A stretch of 64,000 nucleotides of DNA from an uncultured Candidatus Melainabacteria bacterium (lineage in GTDB: Bacteria > Cyanobacteriota > Vampirovibrionia > Gastranaerophilales > Gastranaerophilaceae), in the NCBI GenBank assembly GCA_934692625.1, contig CAKUUC010000013.1, forward strand, positions 8,774 through 72,773. Direction: 5' to 3'. Of the stretch, positions 6,508 to 15,093 are shown piece by piece. Each line of letters starts with the position of its first letter. Position 1 is the stretch's first letter. Below the pieces are notes generated by a model, which saw only the letters and a program-made list of their open reading frames with translations, was not told the DNA's origin and did no database searches. The position numbers and the translations under genes are program-made.

Positions 6508-8523
6508 TTGAATTTCAGAACAATAACAAAGCGAATAATGATAGCAGCAATGCTTGCCGTAGCGATACAAACAACAAGTATGGCGGTAGATGATGTTTGG
6601 GGCGGAATGGGTCTTTCAGAAGATGCTGTTCAACAAAACAAAAATTATGCCGATACTGTGTTTGATAAATATACAAATTATTCCGATTCTTCGGCTCCTA
6701 AAGTTAATAATGGTCAATATCCGACGGATTTTTCAGGCTCCCAAATTTCTGCTGATTCTTCGGATAAAGAAAATAGAAAAATCAAAAAAATTGAATTTTA
6801 CGGCTTAAATTCTATATCAAGTCAAGAGCTTTCTGGAAAAATGCAGATGAAAGAAGGCGGAACTTATTCTCGTGATATGCTTCAATCAGATTTGAAAGCG
6901 CTTTATGAAACCGGATATTTTACTCAGTCGATGAAAGCTATTCCATCTAAAAATGATGATGGAACGGTTACTGTCAAGATTGTTGTGGAAGAAAATTTGC
7001 CGGTGAAAGATTTTACTGTTGAAGGTAATACAGTAATTCCGATTGAAGATATTTTGGCAATACTTTCTGATATGAAAGGTAAGCCACAAAATATTACCCA
7101 ACTAAATAATGCGATTGCTCAAATTCAAGAATTGTACAACTCAAAAGGCTATATTCTTGCAAGAGTTTCGTCCCTAACCGATGACCCAGATGGTACGATT
7201 AATATCTCAATTAAAGAAGGTATTATCGACAAAATTATGATTGAGGGGAACGAAAAAACAAAAGATTACGTTATCGCGCGTAATGTTTTGACTGAACCCG
7301 GCATGATTTATAACGAAAATCTGATAAAAGAAGATTTGGTAAGATTGTATGCTACGCAAGCGTTTAAAGATGTAACAAGAGAAATTGAACCAAGTGAAGA
7401 AGTTCCTGATGCGTACGATATCACCATAAAAATTCAAGAACAAAGAACGGCTAGTATTTCTGTCGGTGGTGGTCTTGATACTGTTACCGGTTTGTTCGGG
7501 TCTATGGGAATTTCTGAAAATAACTTCCGTGGCAGATGTGAAAGATTATCTTTGACAGGTTTGGTTGGTACCGGTGTGATTTTGAACGATTCATCAGTAA
7601 AAGATCACATGAATATTCAGGCTGAATTGAGTTACTTTAAACCGTATTTCTTGAATTCAGATACTTCATTGAATAGCAGGTTATTCTTCCGTGATTTTGG
7701 TTCTTATCAAGTTCCGTTGGCGGTTGAAAGACGTTATGGCGCAGAAGCTACTCTTTCTCATCGTTTGAAAAAGAACAGACACGCATCAGCCTCATTCAGT
7801 TTAGGTTTGGAAAATATCGATGTTCGTGAAGGTGATGCAAACGGAATTTTGGGAATGTATAACAGATACAATATTCCGATTTCTCGTCGTGCTGAACAGT
7901 TAGAAGGCGGTTTATTCTTATCTTTAAGCCCTGCAATTATTTATGATACCAGAGATTCAGCAACAGTTACCAGACACGGTACGATGGCAAGTTTACGTTT
8001 TGATGAAAACTTTGGTATGAATGGATTTGATAAGACTAACGGTAAATTAACCGGTATGATTAAACAATATATTCCGATTGCGAAGAAGTCATCTTTGTCA
8101 TTCACAGCTAAAGGTGGCGGTACAATCCACGGCGATATACCTGAAGTTATGTCATATCGTTTAGGTGGTCCTTACACGGTTAGAGGTTTCAAGATGAGCG
8201 GTGTTGGTACAGGTAACGCTTTTATCATGGGATCTGCTGAGTTTGCAACACCTATTCCGTTCTTGGATAGAACAAGAATTGCATTCTTAAATAATATTAG
8301 ATTCACACTTTGGGCTGATGCCGGTAAAGTATTTGACGGCACATTGTCCAACAAATTGTATGACAGACCTATGGAAGCGGTATCTGTCGGTGTCGGTTTG
8401 AAAGTATTTGTTCCGGGTATGGGACCTTTGTCAATCGACTATGGTATTCCGCTTACCAATCCGGGTGGTAACGGCTCTAAGAAAGGTTACTTCACGTTTG
8501 GTGTAGGTGATTTATTATACTAA
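6508..8523 (+). CDS. bamA: Outer-membrane protein assembly factor BamA (Omp85 family)
   Basis: The protein inserts beta-barrel proteins into the outer membrane. The 671 residues have an N-terminal signal sequence (about 1-26, ending SMA), a Ser/Asp-rich linker, and POTRA-type repeats starting at KIKKIEFYGLNSISSQEL (near 92), VKDFTVEGNTVIP (near 172) and IDKIMIEGNEKT (near 245). A C-terminal 16-strand-type barrel begins near 310. VRGFKMSG (near 558) matches the conserved loop-6 RGF motif, and the chain ends in an aromatic/Leu-rich strand. A TTG start with AAGGGA upstream is used. ompH-like follows 21 bases later, a classical pairing. Confidence 0.93.
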   Translation: MNFRTITKRIMIAAMLAVAIQTTSMAVDDVWGGMGLSEDAVQQNKNYADTVFDKYTNYSDSSAPKVNNGQYPTDFSGSQISADSSDKENRKIKKIEFYGLNSISSQELSGKMQMKEGGTYSRDMLQSDLKALYETGYFTQSMKAIPSKNDDGTVTVKIVVEENLPVKDFTVEGNTVIPIEDILAILSDMKGKPQNITQLNNAIAQIQELYNSKGYILARVSSLTDDPDGTINISIKEGIIDKIMIEGNEKTKDYVIARNVLTEPGMIYNENLIKEDLVRLYATQAFKDVTREIEPSEEVPDAYDITIKIQEQRTASISVGGGLDTVTGLFGSMGISENNFRGRCERLSLTGLVGTGVILNDSSVKDHMNIQAELSYFKPYFLNSDTSLNSRLFFRDFGSYQVPLAVERRYGAEATLSHRLKKNRHASASFSLGLENIDVREGDANGILGMYNRYNIPISRRAEQLEGGLFLSLSPAIIYDTRDSATVTRHGTMASLRFDENFGMNGFDKTNGKLTGMIKQYIPIAKKSSLSFTAKGGGTIHGDIPEVMSYRLGGPYTVRGFKMSGVGTGNAFIMGSAEFATPIPFLDRTRIAFLNNIRFTLWADAGKVFDGTLSNKLYDRPMEAVSVGVGLKVFVPGMGPLSIDYGIPLTNPGGNGSKKGYFTFGVGDLLY

Positions 8524-8544
8524 TGAAATAAAATAGGAGGATTT

Positions 8545-8994
8545 ATGAAAAATATAAAAAGAATGGCGTTATTGATTGCAGCCGGTTTGACTTTGGGTAT
8601 TTCAACTCAAGCAAATGCTGAAGTAGGTTATTTGAATTACCAAAAAGTGTTAGAAACTTATCCTGCAGCAAAACAAGCAGTTAAAGAAATTGATGCTAAA
8701 ACTCTTGAATTACAACAATTCATGGTAGACAAAGAAAGACAATACAAAGCTTTGGATACTCCATTGAAAAAACAAAACTTTGAAAACCAAACAGCAAGTG
8801 AATTGAAAACAAAACAAGAAGCAATTTATAAGCTTCAAAACGATAGACAAACTCAAATTTTGAACCAAATCCAAAGCGCAGCAAGAGCTGTTATGGTTAC
8901 TCAAAAACTAGATGCAGTTTTGTCTGATGAAGTTGTTTTTGTTGGCGGTGTTGATATTACCGATTTAGTTATTCAAAAATTGAATGGACAATAA
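8545..8994 (+). CDS. OmpH/Skp-family periplasmic chaperone
   Basis: The 149-residue protein has a clear signal peptide (MKNIKRMALLIAAGLTLGIS, cut after ANA near 25). VGYLNYQKVLETYP starts the mature protein, as in Skp/OmpH. A long Gln/Lys-rich coiled coil (about 45-120) would form the tentacles that hold unfolded outer-membrane proteins. A short strand (VVFVGGVDITDLVIQKL) closes it. A strong AGGAGG site precedes the ATG. Its place directly after bamA supports a role in delivering barrels to BamA. Confidence 0.9.
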   Translation: MKNIKRMALLIAAGLTLGISTQANAEVGYLNYQKVLETYPAAKQAVKEIDAKTLELQQFMVDKERQYKALDTPLKKQNFENQTASELKTKQEAIYKLQNDRQTQILNQIQSAARAVMVTQKLDAVLSDEVVFVGGVDITDLVIQKLNGQ

Positions 8995-9073
8995 GAAGAT
9001 TTTGATTGAAAAGTAAATATGGGTGAGAAAATTTCTTACCCAATTACTTTTTATTTTGGCAAGAAGGAGAGTT

Positions 9074-9832
9074 ATGAAATATTCAGATGATGGAACTCAG
9101 TACCACATTGGTCTAAAAGAAGGTGACGTTGGGGAATTTGTTATTCTTCCGGGGGATCCGAAACGTTGTGAAAAAATCGCTCAATATTTTGATGAACCAA
9201 AACTTGTCGCAGATAGACGAGAATTCGTGACATATACCGGATATTTAGACGGGGTTAAAGTTAGTGTTACCTCAACCGGAATTGGTGGGCCTTCTGCTTC
9301 TATTGCGATGGAAGAATTGGTTAACGTCGGAGCAAAAACGTTTATTCGTGTTGGAACTTGTGGTGGAATGGCTATAGATGTTAAAGGGGGCGACGTCGTT
9401 GTTGCGACCGGTGCGATAAGAATGGAAGGCACAAGTAAAGAATATGCACCTATTGAATTTCCTGCGGTTGCTAATTTAGACGTAACGAATGCTCTTGTTC
9501 AAGCGGCTAAAAAACTTGATTATACTTGTCATACCGGTGTTGTTCAATGTAAAGATTCGTTTTATGGGCAGCATTCTCCGGAAACAAAACCTGTTAGTTA
9601 TGAGTTGTTAAACAAATGGGAAGCGTGGAAAAGATTAGGTTGTTTAGCCTCAGAAATGGAATCTGCTGCATTGTTTATTGTTGCAAGTTATTTAGGTGTT
9701 CGTGTCGGTTCCGTGTTTTTGACTGTTGCTAACCAAGAACGTGAAAAAGCCGGATTGGAAAATCCGGTTGTCCACGATACCGAAAAAGCGATTAAGACTG
9801 CTATTGAAGCTATTAAAATACTAAAAGGATAA
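9074..9832 (+). CDS. udp: Uridine phosphorylase-like nucleoside phosphorylase
   Basis: The 252 residues match the NP-I phosphorylases that cleave a nucleoside with phosphate to base and ribose-1-phosphate. Visible motifs are ILPGDPKRCEKIA (phosphate site, near 24), STGIGGPSASIAMEEL (near 72), RVGTCGGM (near 95) and SEMESAALF (near 196, ribose binding). Uridine is the most likely base, from CKDSFYGQHSPE and the overall pattern. A purine substrate is not excluded. The start at 9074 has AAGGAGAG seven bases upstream. A further upstream start would add 17 residues without a ribosome site. With deoB it forms a nucleoside salvage set. Confidence 0.88.
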   Translation: MKYSDDGTQYHIGLKEGDVGEFVILPGDPKRCEKIAQYFDEPKLVADRREFVTYTGYLDGVKVSVTSTGIGGPSASIAMEELVNVGAKTFIRVGTCGGMAIDVKGGDVVVATGAIRMEGTSKEYAPIEFPAVANLDVTNALVQAAKKLDYTCHTGVVQCKDSFYGQHSPETKPVSYELLNKWEAWKRLGCLASEMESAALFIVASYLGVRVGSVFLTVANQEREKAGLENPVVHDTEKAIKTAIEAIKILKG

Positions 9833-9836
9833 AATT

Positions 9837-11321
9837 ATGTTTAGAAAAAGTAGAATGGAATATGTAATTAAAACTTGTTCGGCAGAAGATGCTCAAGATT
9901 TGCAAAATCTTCTCAATGAAATGTCTATGAACGGTTGGGAACTTTATAGTATGCACGATATTGAGGACGAGGAATCTGGCGGGCAATTAAACTGCATATT
10001 TATGCGTGAAGCAAAGTCCGATAGTTCTACTGAGTCTGATATAATTAATATTTCTGATTTTAAAAGTCAAATGGAAAAAATGCTTTCCCCAAAAATGACT
10101 GAATATGAAAAATGCCTTGATATTCAATCAAAAATCAGACACCAAAAAGATACAATTAATAAAATAAAAGCAGAGATTGAAGGAGAAGCACCGGCATCAG
10201 TTTCTCGAAAGAAATTGAACGATAAAATTTCTGCCGGAATTAAAGAGTTGGACGACTTGAAGGTTCAACTTAACAAAGCAACTTCACCTGATTTGATGTA
10301 TTCAAAACTTCACGAAGAAAAATTGACGATTTATTTGAGTGAAGAATTGTTAGGTTTGATTGATTCAGATAGAGATAATGATTGTGGGGAAGAATTGATT
10401 GCAGAAACGGTGAAATCAAGACTTCACATGACTGAAAAATATGGCTACGTAATTCCAAAAGTTGTATTTAAAGATGATGAAAACCTCAATCCTTGTGAAT
10501 TTAGTATAAGAATTAGAGGAATGGAAGTATTTACAGCCGGTGTTGTTCCTAATTCATTGATGTTTTATGCCGATGATATTCATACCGAACATAAAATTAA
10601 AAATTCAGTTAATTCAATTGATTCAATTACTGATAGAAAAGTTATTTGGATTGAAAAAGACAAAGCAAAAGATTTTTGGCAGCACGGAGTTACGGCTTCT
10701 GAATACATTGCCAAAGCGTTGGAATATGTTGCTGTAAAATATGTTGATGACCTGTTGGATTACGAGGACATTGACAAATATTTGGAAGTTGTCGAAAAAG
10801 AAAACGACTTTTTGATTGAAAATATTATTCCTGATTTACTTACTTATTCTGATATCAAGTATCTTTTGACAAGTTTAATCAAAGAAAAAGTTTCTATCAG
10901 AAATATTACTTATATTTTTGAAAAAATTAATGATTTTGCCGAAGAAGGCAGCAAAGCAGATATTTTGAACAAAGTCAGATTATCACTTTCAAGACAAATT
11001 TGTAAGAGTTATGTGAATGATGATGGTGAATCTATCAGTGCTTTCGAATTGTCAGACAAAACATATTCTGAAATCGTTTTGAGTTGTGATGAAAGCGAAG
11101 ATTCCTTGATAAAAATTGATGGTGCTTTGGCTGAAAAACTTGCAACAAAAATAATTAAAAAAGCGAAAAAATTGAATATTCATAATCCAAAATTGATTGT
11201 TCCGATGGATTATAGACAGATATTTTTCACATTGCTATCTTTGTATGTCAACAATATTACGGTTTTGGCTTGCGAAGAAATCGGTTGCCTGTATAAAATT
11301 GATAGCCTTGGCGAAGTTTAG
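9837..11321 (+). CDS. Soluble FlhA-C-like (FHIPEP cytosolic domain) protein with DUF4177-type N-terminus
   Basis: The 494-residue protein has no membrane span. Residues ~6-55 (MEYVIKTC, MNGWELYSM, CIFMRE) resemble DUF4177. A coiled coil follows at about 70-155. From ~160 the chain reads like the cytosolic domain of FlhA/SctV: LTIYLSEELLGLID, YGYVIPKVVFKDDENLNP, FSIRIRGMEVF, KEKVSIRNITYIFEKI, VRLSLSRQIC, and the closing NPKLIVPMDYRQIFFTLL with ITVLACEEI. In flagellar and type III export, that domain docks export substrates and chaperones under an eight-helix membrane part, which is missing here. No other flagellar gene lies in the window. AAGGA precedes the ATG and it follows udp by four bases. 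Confidence 0.75.
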   Translation: MFRKSRMEYVIKTCSAEDAQDLQNLLNEMSMNGWELYSMHDIEDEESGGQLNCIFMREAKSDSSTESDIINISDFKSQMEKMLSPKMTEYEKCLDIQSKIRHQKDTINKIKAEIEGEAPASVSRKKLNDKISAGIKELDDLKVQLNKATSPDLMYSKLHEEKLTIYLSEELLGLIDSDRDNDCGEELIAETVKSRLHMTEKYGYVIPKVVFKDDENLNPCEFSIRIRGMEVFTAGVVPNSLMFYADDIHTEHKIKNSVNSIDSITDRKVIWIEKDKAKDFWQHGVTASEYIAKALEYVAVKYVDDLLDYEDIDKYLEVVEKENDFLIENIIPDLLTYSDIKYLLTSLIKEKVSIRNITYIFEKINDFAEEGSKADILNKVRLSLSRQICKSYVNDDGESISAFELSDKTYSEIVLSCDESEDSLIKIDGALAEKLATKIIKKAKKLNIHNPKLIVPMDYRQIFFTLLSLYVNNITVLACEEIGCLYKIDSLGEV

Positions 11322-11337
11322 AATGAAAAATGGAAAA

Positions 11338-12060
11338 TTATATTTTCTTACCCAAAGATTTTGAAATCTTTGAGTGAATCATGTTTGCTTGATTTAGGTA
11401 TTCTGTCAATTTTTCGTAATTTTGTTTTTTCTCGCCGTATGGAACATTCATATCAATCAGTTCATCAACGCTTTTGCTGATTTCTGATAGTTTGTCAAGA
11501 GAATCCGATAGAGTCACTACAGAATTAACCTTTTTGGAAACTCTTGCCATTATTTGTCTTGAAATGAATTCTTGAACTTTATAAATTATAGGCATATTCT
11601 TTTTAAAGTGTTGGTGATTGAATTTCTTTTCGCCCAAAACTCTTCCGCCATACATTTGTTCTTTTCTCAGAGCGGAAAGTTCTTGCATTAAACGTTGTCT
11701 TTTGGCTTTCAAACCGAGTGCTTCATTTTGAGTTCCATAAGTATCAGCCATTTTTATTTTTTCGTTCAAGTCGTTTATTGTGGCTTCTTTATCTTTAATT
11801 CTGTATTCAATATTTACTTCTTCGGAACTTTGTTCGTCAAATTTTGTATTATTTAAAATTGTAGAATCATAACCGTTTAATCTTTTTATAGGATTAGACG
11901 TTTTTGTTTGATTTTCCTGAATATTAGTAGATTTTGTTTCGAATGGATTTGTCGTGTCATTTGGCGTAAACCCATTATCGAACGGATTTACAGCAGAAAA
12001 TTTGTAATGACTGCTGAAAATATTACCATTTATTTTGTTGTTATTCCCACCATTATCCAT
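11338..12060 (-). CDS. Hypothetical protein with Asn-rich N-terminus and coiled coil
   Basis: The 240 residues begin with a long polar Asn/Thr/Ser stretch (about 1-80) that includes NIFSSHYKFSAVNPF. A coiled coil follows (VNIEYRIKDKEATINDLNEK to ELSALRKEQ, about 82-135), then a mixed helical C-terminus. There is no signal peptide or membrane span, and no family I recognise. The N-terminal style matches the other unknowns whose polar head ends in Phe followed by Gly/Ser/Thr. It converges with the FlhA-C-like gene, 16 bases away. Confidence 0.65.
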   Translation of the reverse strand: MDNGGNNNKINGNIFSSHYKFSAVNPFDNGFTPNDTTNPFETKSTNIQENQTKTSNPIKRLNGYDSTILNNTKFDEQSSEEVNIEYRIKDKEATINDLNEKIKMADTYGTQNEALGLKAKRQRLMQELSALRKEQMYGGRVLGEKKFNHQHFKKNMPIIYKVQEFISRQIMARVSKKVNSVVTLSDSLDKLSEISKSVDELIDMNVPYGEKKQNYEKLTEYLNQANMIHSKISKSLGKKI

Positions 12061-12122
12061 ACAAACATTTTAAACCAAGAAAAAATATTTTTTCACATTT
12101 AAAAGTATGATTTTACAAAATT

Positions 12123-13259
12123 TTATGAGATGGTATAAACTTTTTTGTAATACATAAATGAGCCAAATATTGCCAAAATGATATTTGGAAGTGTTGCGGC
12201 TAAGAAAGGAAGCATTGTTCCGGCTTCTCCCATTGATAGTGACAACGCTCTAACTAGGTAATAGAAGAATATAATCAAAATACTGAATAAAAATCCACGA
12301 TTGTAACGAACTCTTGGCGGAGTTATCGCAAGTGGAACACCTAACAATACAAATACAATTGTTGTTATCGGTAATGCGATTTTGTCGTACAATTCGATTT
12401 TATATTCAATTCTTTCTTTAGGGTCAATGTCAGAATTTTTCAGATATTTCATCAATTGGCCGAAATTCTTTTCTTTGGCAAAGTTTTTGTTCATTTTTTG
12501 TGACATGTCCATGCTGAACTTAATCAAAGAATCATCAAATAATGATGTATTTAGTACATTGCCATTGTTTGCAACCGTGTAGGCTGCGGCTTTTTTCAGA
12601 ACCCAACCTTTAGATGTTGTTTTACCTTCTTTTGCTTGAACAACTCTTATTGTTCCAGGGTCTGAGTTATCTAAAACAGTTACGTTATATAAAATTCCTT
12701 TTTTGCAAGAACCAACATAGAACAATCTTTTCAAAACACCGCCATCGCCGATATCTTTGAATACAAAGTTTTCTTTTCCTTCCGGCACGTGTTGTTGTTC
12801 AATCGCCCAAAGTGCAAGTTTTGTTGATTGTTGGGTCATTATCGGAACAACTTTTTCATTAATGAAGAAGCTTGAAAATGCCATAACCAAAGCGAATATG
12901 AAAATTGATTTTGCAATTCTGTTCAAACTGATTCCACAAGCACGCATAACTGTTATTTCAGATGATAGACTCAACTTGTTCAGAGTCATAACTGTTGATA
13001 ATAAAACGCCCATTGGAATTGTCATAACTACAACAGACGGAAGATTTAAAAGTACCATCAAAAAAGCGATTTTGAACGGTATTCCGAATTTTGCAATTTG
13101 TTTAATCAATGTGATAAATGTGTCTGATGCAAAAATAATTGTAGTAAAAACAAATACACCCATAATAAACATTTCGATAACTTGTTTCAAAATGTATTTA
13201 TCTAATATACTAATTTTAGCAAATTTCTCTTTTATCTTCGCAACAATATTCTTTATCAT
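12123..13259 (-). CDS. LptF/LptG family permease (lipopolysaccharide export)
   Basis: The 378-residue protein has the YjgP/YjgQ layout: an N-terminal helix and ILDKYILKQVIEMF (about 18-31), three membrane helices to ~120, a periplasmic beta domain (about 130-275, with FVFKDIGDGG and EGKTTSKGW), then three more helices to the C-terminus (LPITTIVFVLLGVPLAI; GFLFSILIIFFYYLVRAL). With LptB it would pull LPS or a similar lipid out of the inner membrane. F and G cannot be told apart from sequence alone. It supports an LPS-type outer membrane together with bamA. Confidence 0.88.
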   Translation of the reverse strand: MIKNIVAKIKEKFAKISILDKYILKQVIEMFIMGVFVFTTIIFASDTFITLIKQIAKFGIPFKIAFLMVLLNLPSVVVMTIPMGVLLSTVMTLNKLSLSSEITVMRACGISLNRIAKSIFIFALVMAFSSFFINEKVVPIMTQQSTKLALWAIEQQHVPEGKENFVFKDIGDGGVLKRLFYVGSCKKGILYNVTVLDNSDPGTIRVVQAKEGKTTSKGWVLKKAAAYTVANNGNVLNTSLFDDSLIKFSMDMSQKMNKNFAKEKNFGQLMKYLKNSDIDPKERIEYKIELYDKIALPITTIVFVLLGVPLAITPPRVRYNRGFLFSILIIFFYYLVRALSLSMGEAGTMLPFLAATLPNIILAIFGSFMYYKKVYTIS

Positions 13260-13298
13260 AAATTGATTTTACGCTAAAAAAAAACTTTTATCAAACAT

Positions 13299-13931
13299 CT
13301 AATTTGCTTCTTTTAATATAATAATTGTTTTTTTTATTTCGTCTTTGAGGTAGCCGAGTTGCTCGGTCAGACTGTCCGGATTGTACAAGTAGCCGGCACC
13401 GCCATAAGCCATATAAGGATTGTATTTTGCTGCTTCTGTACGCAAAAGTGCAATAGATTTTGTATGCATACTCAAGTCCAGTAATTTTTTGTAAGACAAA
13501 AAGTAACTTTCCGGTTTGTTTGCATATTTATCTTTGAAATAGTCTGCGCTTTTTGTAAAATAGTATGCTTTTGCATTAAAAACTTGAGTATTAGCGCCAT
13601 CATCAATCATATCGTATAAAGATTCAAGCATTGGGATAAATTCGTTTAGATCGTTGACATATTTTGAAGTTTTGTCAGTTTTAAGAATAATATTTACAAA
13701 TGCAGGATTGTCACGCGGAACGGGTTTTAACTCATTTGCTGAATTAAAATCTTTTGTCGGTTTAAAATCGGGGTTAATTTTTTTCGGCTGTTCTTTTTCA
13801 TAGGTTTTGTTTAAATCTGGTAAAGTACCGACATAACCTTTAGTATTGTCAGGAGCAGTTTTGGCAGAGGCTGTTCCTGATGAAATACCAAGTAAAATTA
13901 CCAATATTAAACCTAGAAAATACTTTTTCAT
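13299..13931 (-). CDS. Exported hypothetical protein
   Basis: A signal peptide (MKKYFLGLILVILLGISSG, cleavage after ASA near 23) is followed by a Lys/Pro-rich linker and a helical domain of about 130 residues (NAFVNIILKTDKTSKY type sequence, then LSMHTKSIALLRTEAAKYNPY). The likely place is the periplasm, or the outer membrane facing it. No family is recognised. It follows the next exported gene (13991-14548) on the same strand at a distance of 59 bases and precedes the LptF/G gene, so a small envelope operon is possible. Confidence 0.7.
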   Translation of the reverse strand: MKKYFLGLILVILLGISSGTASAKTAPDNTKGYVGTLPDLNKTYEKEQPKKINPDFKPTKDFNSANELKPVPRDNPAFVNIILKTDKTSKYVNDLNEFIPMLESLYDMIDDGANTQVFNAKAYYFTKSADYFKDKYANKPESYFLSYKKLLDLSMHTKSIALLRTEAAKYNPYMAYGGAGYLYNPDSLTEQLGYLKDEIKKTIIILKEAN

Positions 13932-13990
13932 ACCACAATTATAATGTTTTATTTAGAAAAATCATCATTTATTTACTTTAGATTTTAACC

Positions 13991-14548
13991 TTACTTTTGT
14001 GGTTGGGGGTTGCCGAATTGGCGCATACGAGGGTTTGATTTGTAGTAATCTTTTTGATGTGATACGGCCTTAAAGTCTTTTCTTTCAAGTTTTGCAATCA
14101 TTGAATATTTCGAACGTTGTTCTCTTGTTAATGATTTTTTGAATTCTTTATCTTCGCATTTGACAAGGTTATCAATATCGTTTTTTAAATTTTTAACAAC
14201 TTTTTTCTGCTGGCTGATTGTAGAACCGTCTGCATTAGCGATTTTCAACGCTTTTAGCGTATAACTTTCTTTTATCAATTCGTTGAATTTTTCTTCAAAA
14301 ATTGGGGAATTTTCTTTTACAATCGCTTCTCTTGCTGCAATTTGTTCGTCTGATAAATCCAAGGCGTTATAAACAACCGCTCTTTTTGCGTGCAAGTTGT
14401 TGATGTGTTGTTTGTAGCGAAAAGCATCTTGAGGCGCTTCTATTTCTGATTTAGTGCAACATGAAGCTTGAATTTCAATTGCTTGAACTGAAATCGTGCT
14501 AAATAATACCAAAACACTTATCAATAATAATTTATTAAAAAGTTTCAT
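13991..14548 (-). CDS. Spy/CpxP-like periplasmic protein
   Basis: The 185-residue protein has a signal peptide (about 1-24, ending VQA). The mature part is almost all helical and charged. It carries two LTxxQ-type motifs, LDLSDEQIAAREAIV near 63 and LTREQRSKYSMIAKL near 140, spaced as in the Spy/CpxP family of envelope-stress chaperones and metal sensors. An SCCTKSE segment right after the signal peptide could bind metal or form disulfides. The family link is moderate. A ribosome site (GAGAGG) precedes the ATG. Confidence 0.65.
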   Translation of the reverse strand: MKLFNKLLLISVLVLFSTISVQAIEIQASCCTKSEIEAPQDAFRYKQHINNLHAKRAVVYNALDLSDEQIAAREAIVKENSPIFEEKFNELIKESYTLKALKIANADGSTISQQKKVVKNLKNDIDNLVKCEDKEFKKSLTREQRSKYSMIAKLERKDFKAVSHQKDYYKSNPRMRQFGNPQPQK

Positions 14549-14627
14549 CAGACAAACCTCTCTTTTTGTAATAATTATACTATCATAAAAATTCCAAATA
14601 CTTAATATTTGTAGTAAAATCGGTAAT

Positions 14628-14996
14628 ATGGAAGAAATTAATTTAAGAAATTATGCCTACTTAGGCGATGCGGTTTGGGAATTGTATATCAGAGAAAAGA
14701 CAATCAAACTGACAAATAATGCCCAAAAGTTGCACAAAATGACAACTGACAAAGTTCGAACTCAGTTTCAGTGCGATATGTTGCATTATCTGACCCAAAG
14801 TTTGACAGAAGATGAATTGGAACTCGCAAGACGTGCCAGAAATCTTCCTATTCCTATCGGCAGAAAAAATATTCAAGCGGAATATCGCCAAGCGACAGCA
14901 TTTGAGGCGCTTATCGGTTGGTGGCATAACCATGATAAAAATAGATTAAATGAAATAATAACATTAATTGAAAATTCTGAAATGTTTGATATATAA
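14628..14996 (+). CDS. mrnC: Mini-ribonuclease III
   Basis: This is a 122-residue RNase III catalytic domain without the double-stranded RNA-binding domain, as in Mini-III, which matures 23S rRNA ends. The signature is YLGDAVWELYIREK (8-21), followed by AQKLHKMTTDKVRTQFQCDML and RRARNLPIPIGRKNIQAEYRQATAFEALIGW, the second acidic cluster. It has no Shine-Dalgarno site; TAAAAT lies seven bases before the ATG, so the mRNA may be leaderless. Confidence 0.9.
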   Translation: MEEINLRNYAYLGDAVWELYIREKTIKLTNNAQKLHKMTTDKVRTQFQCDMLHYLTQSLTEDELELARRARNLPIPIGRKNIQAEYRQATAFEALIGWWHNHDKNRLNEIITLIENSEMFDI

Positions 14997-15093
14997 CATT
15001 TTGTGCCTAGAAAATTTGGAAAACTAAAATCTTGCTATCGAGGTTTGTTTGTCTTACAATTTCTAATGAGAATTAGGATTTTAAGGAGAAAAT

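Noticed and set aside
6886..7443. Antisense open frames inside bamA and other long genes
   Set aside because: They are shadows of AT-rich coding sequence on the opposite strand, without ribosome sites or family resemblance.
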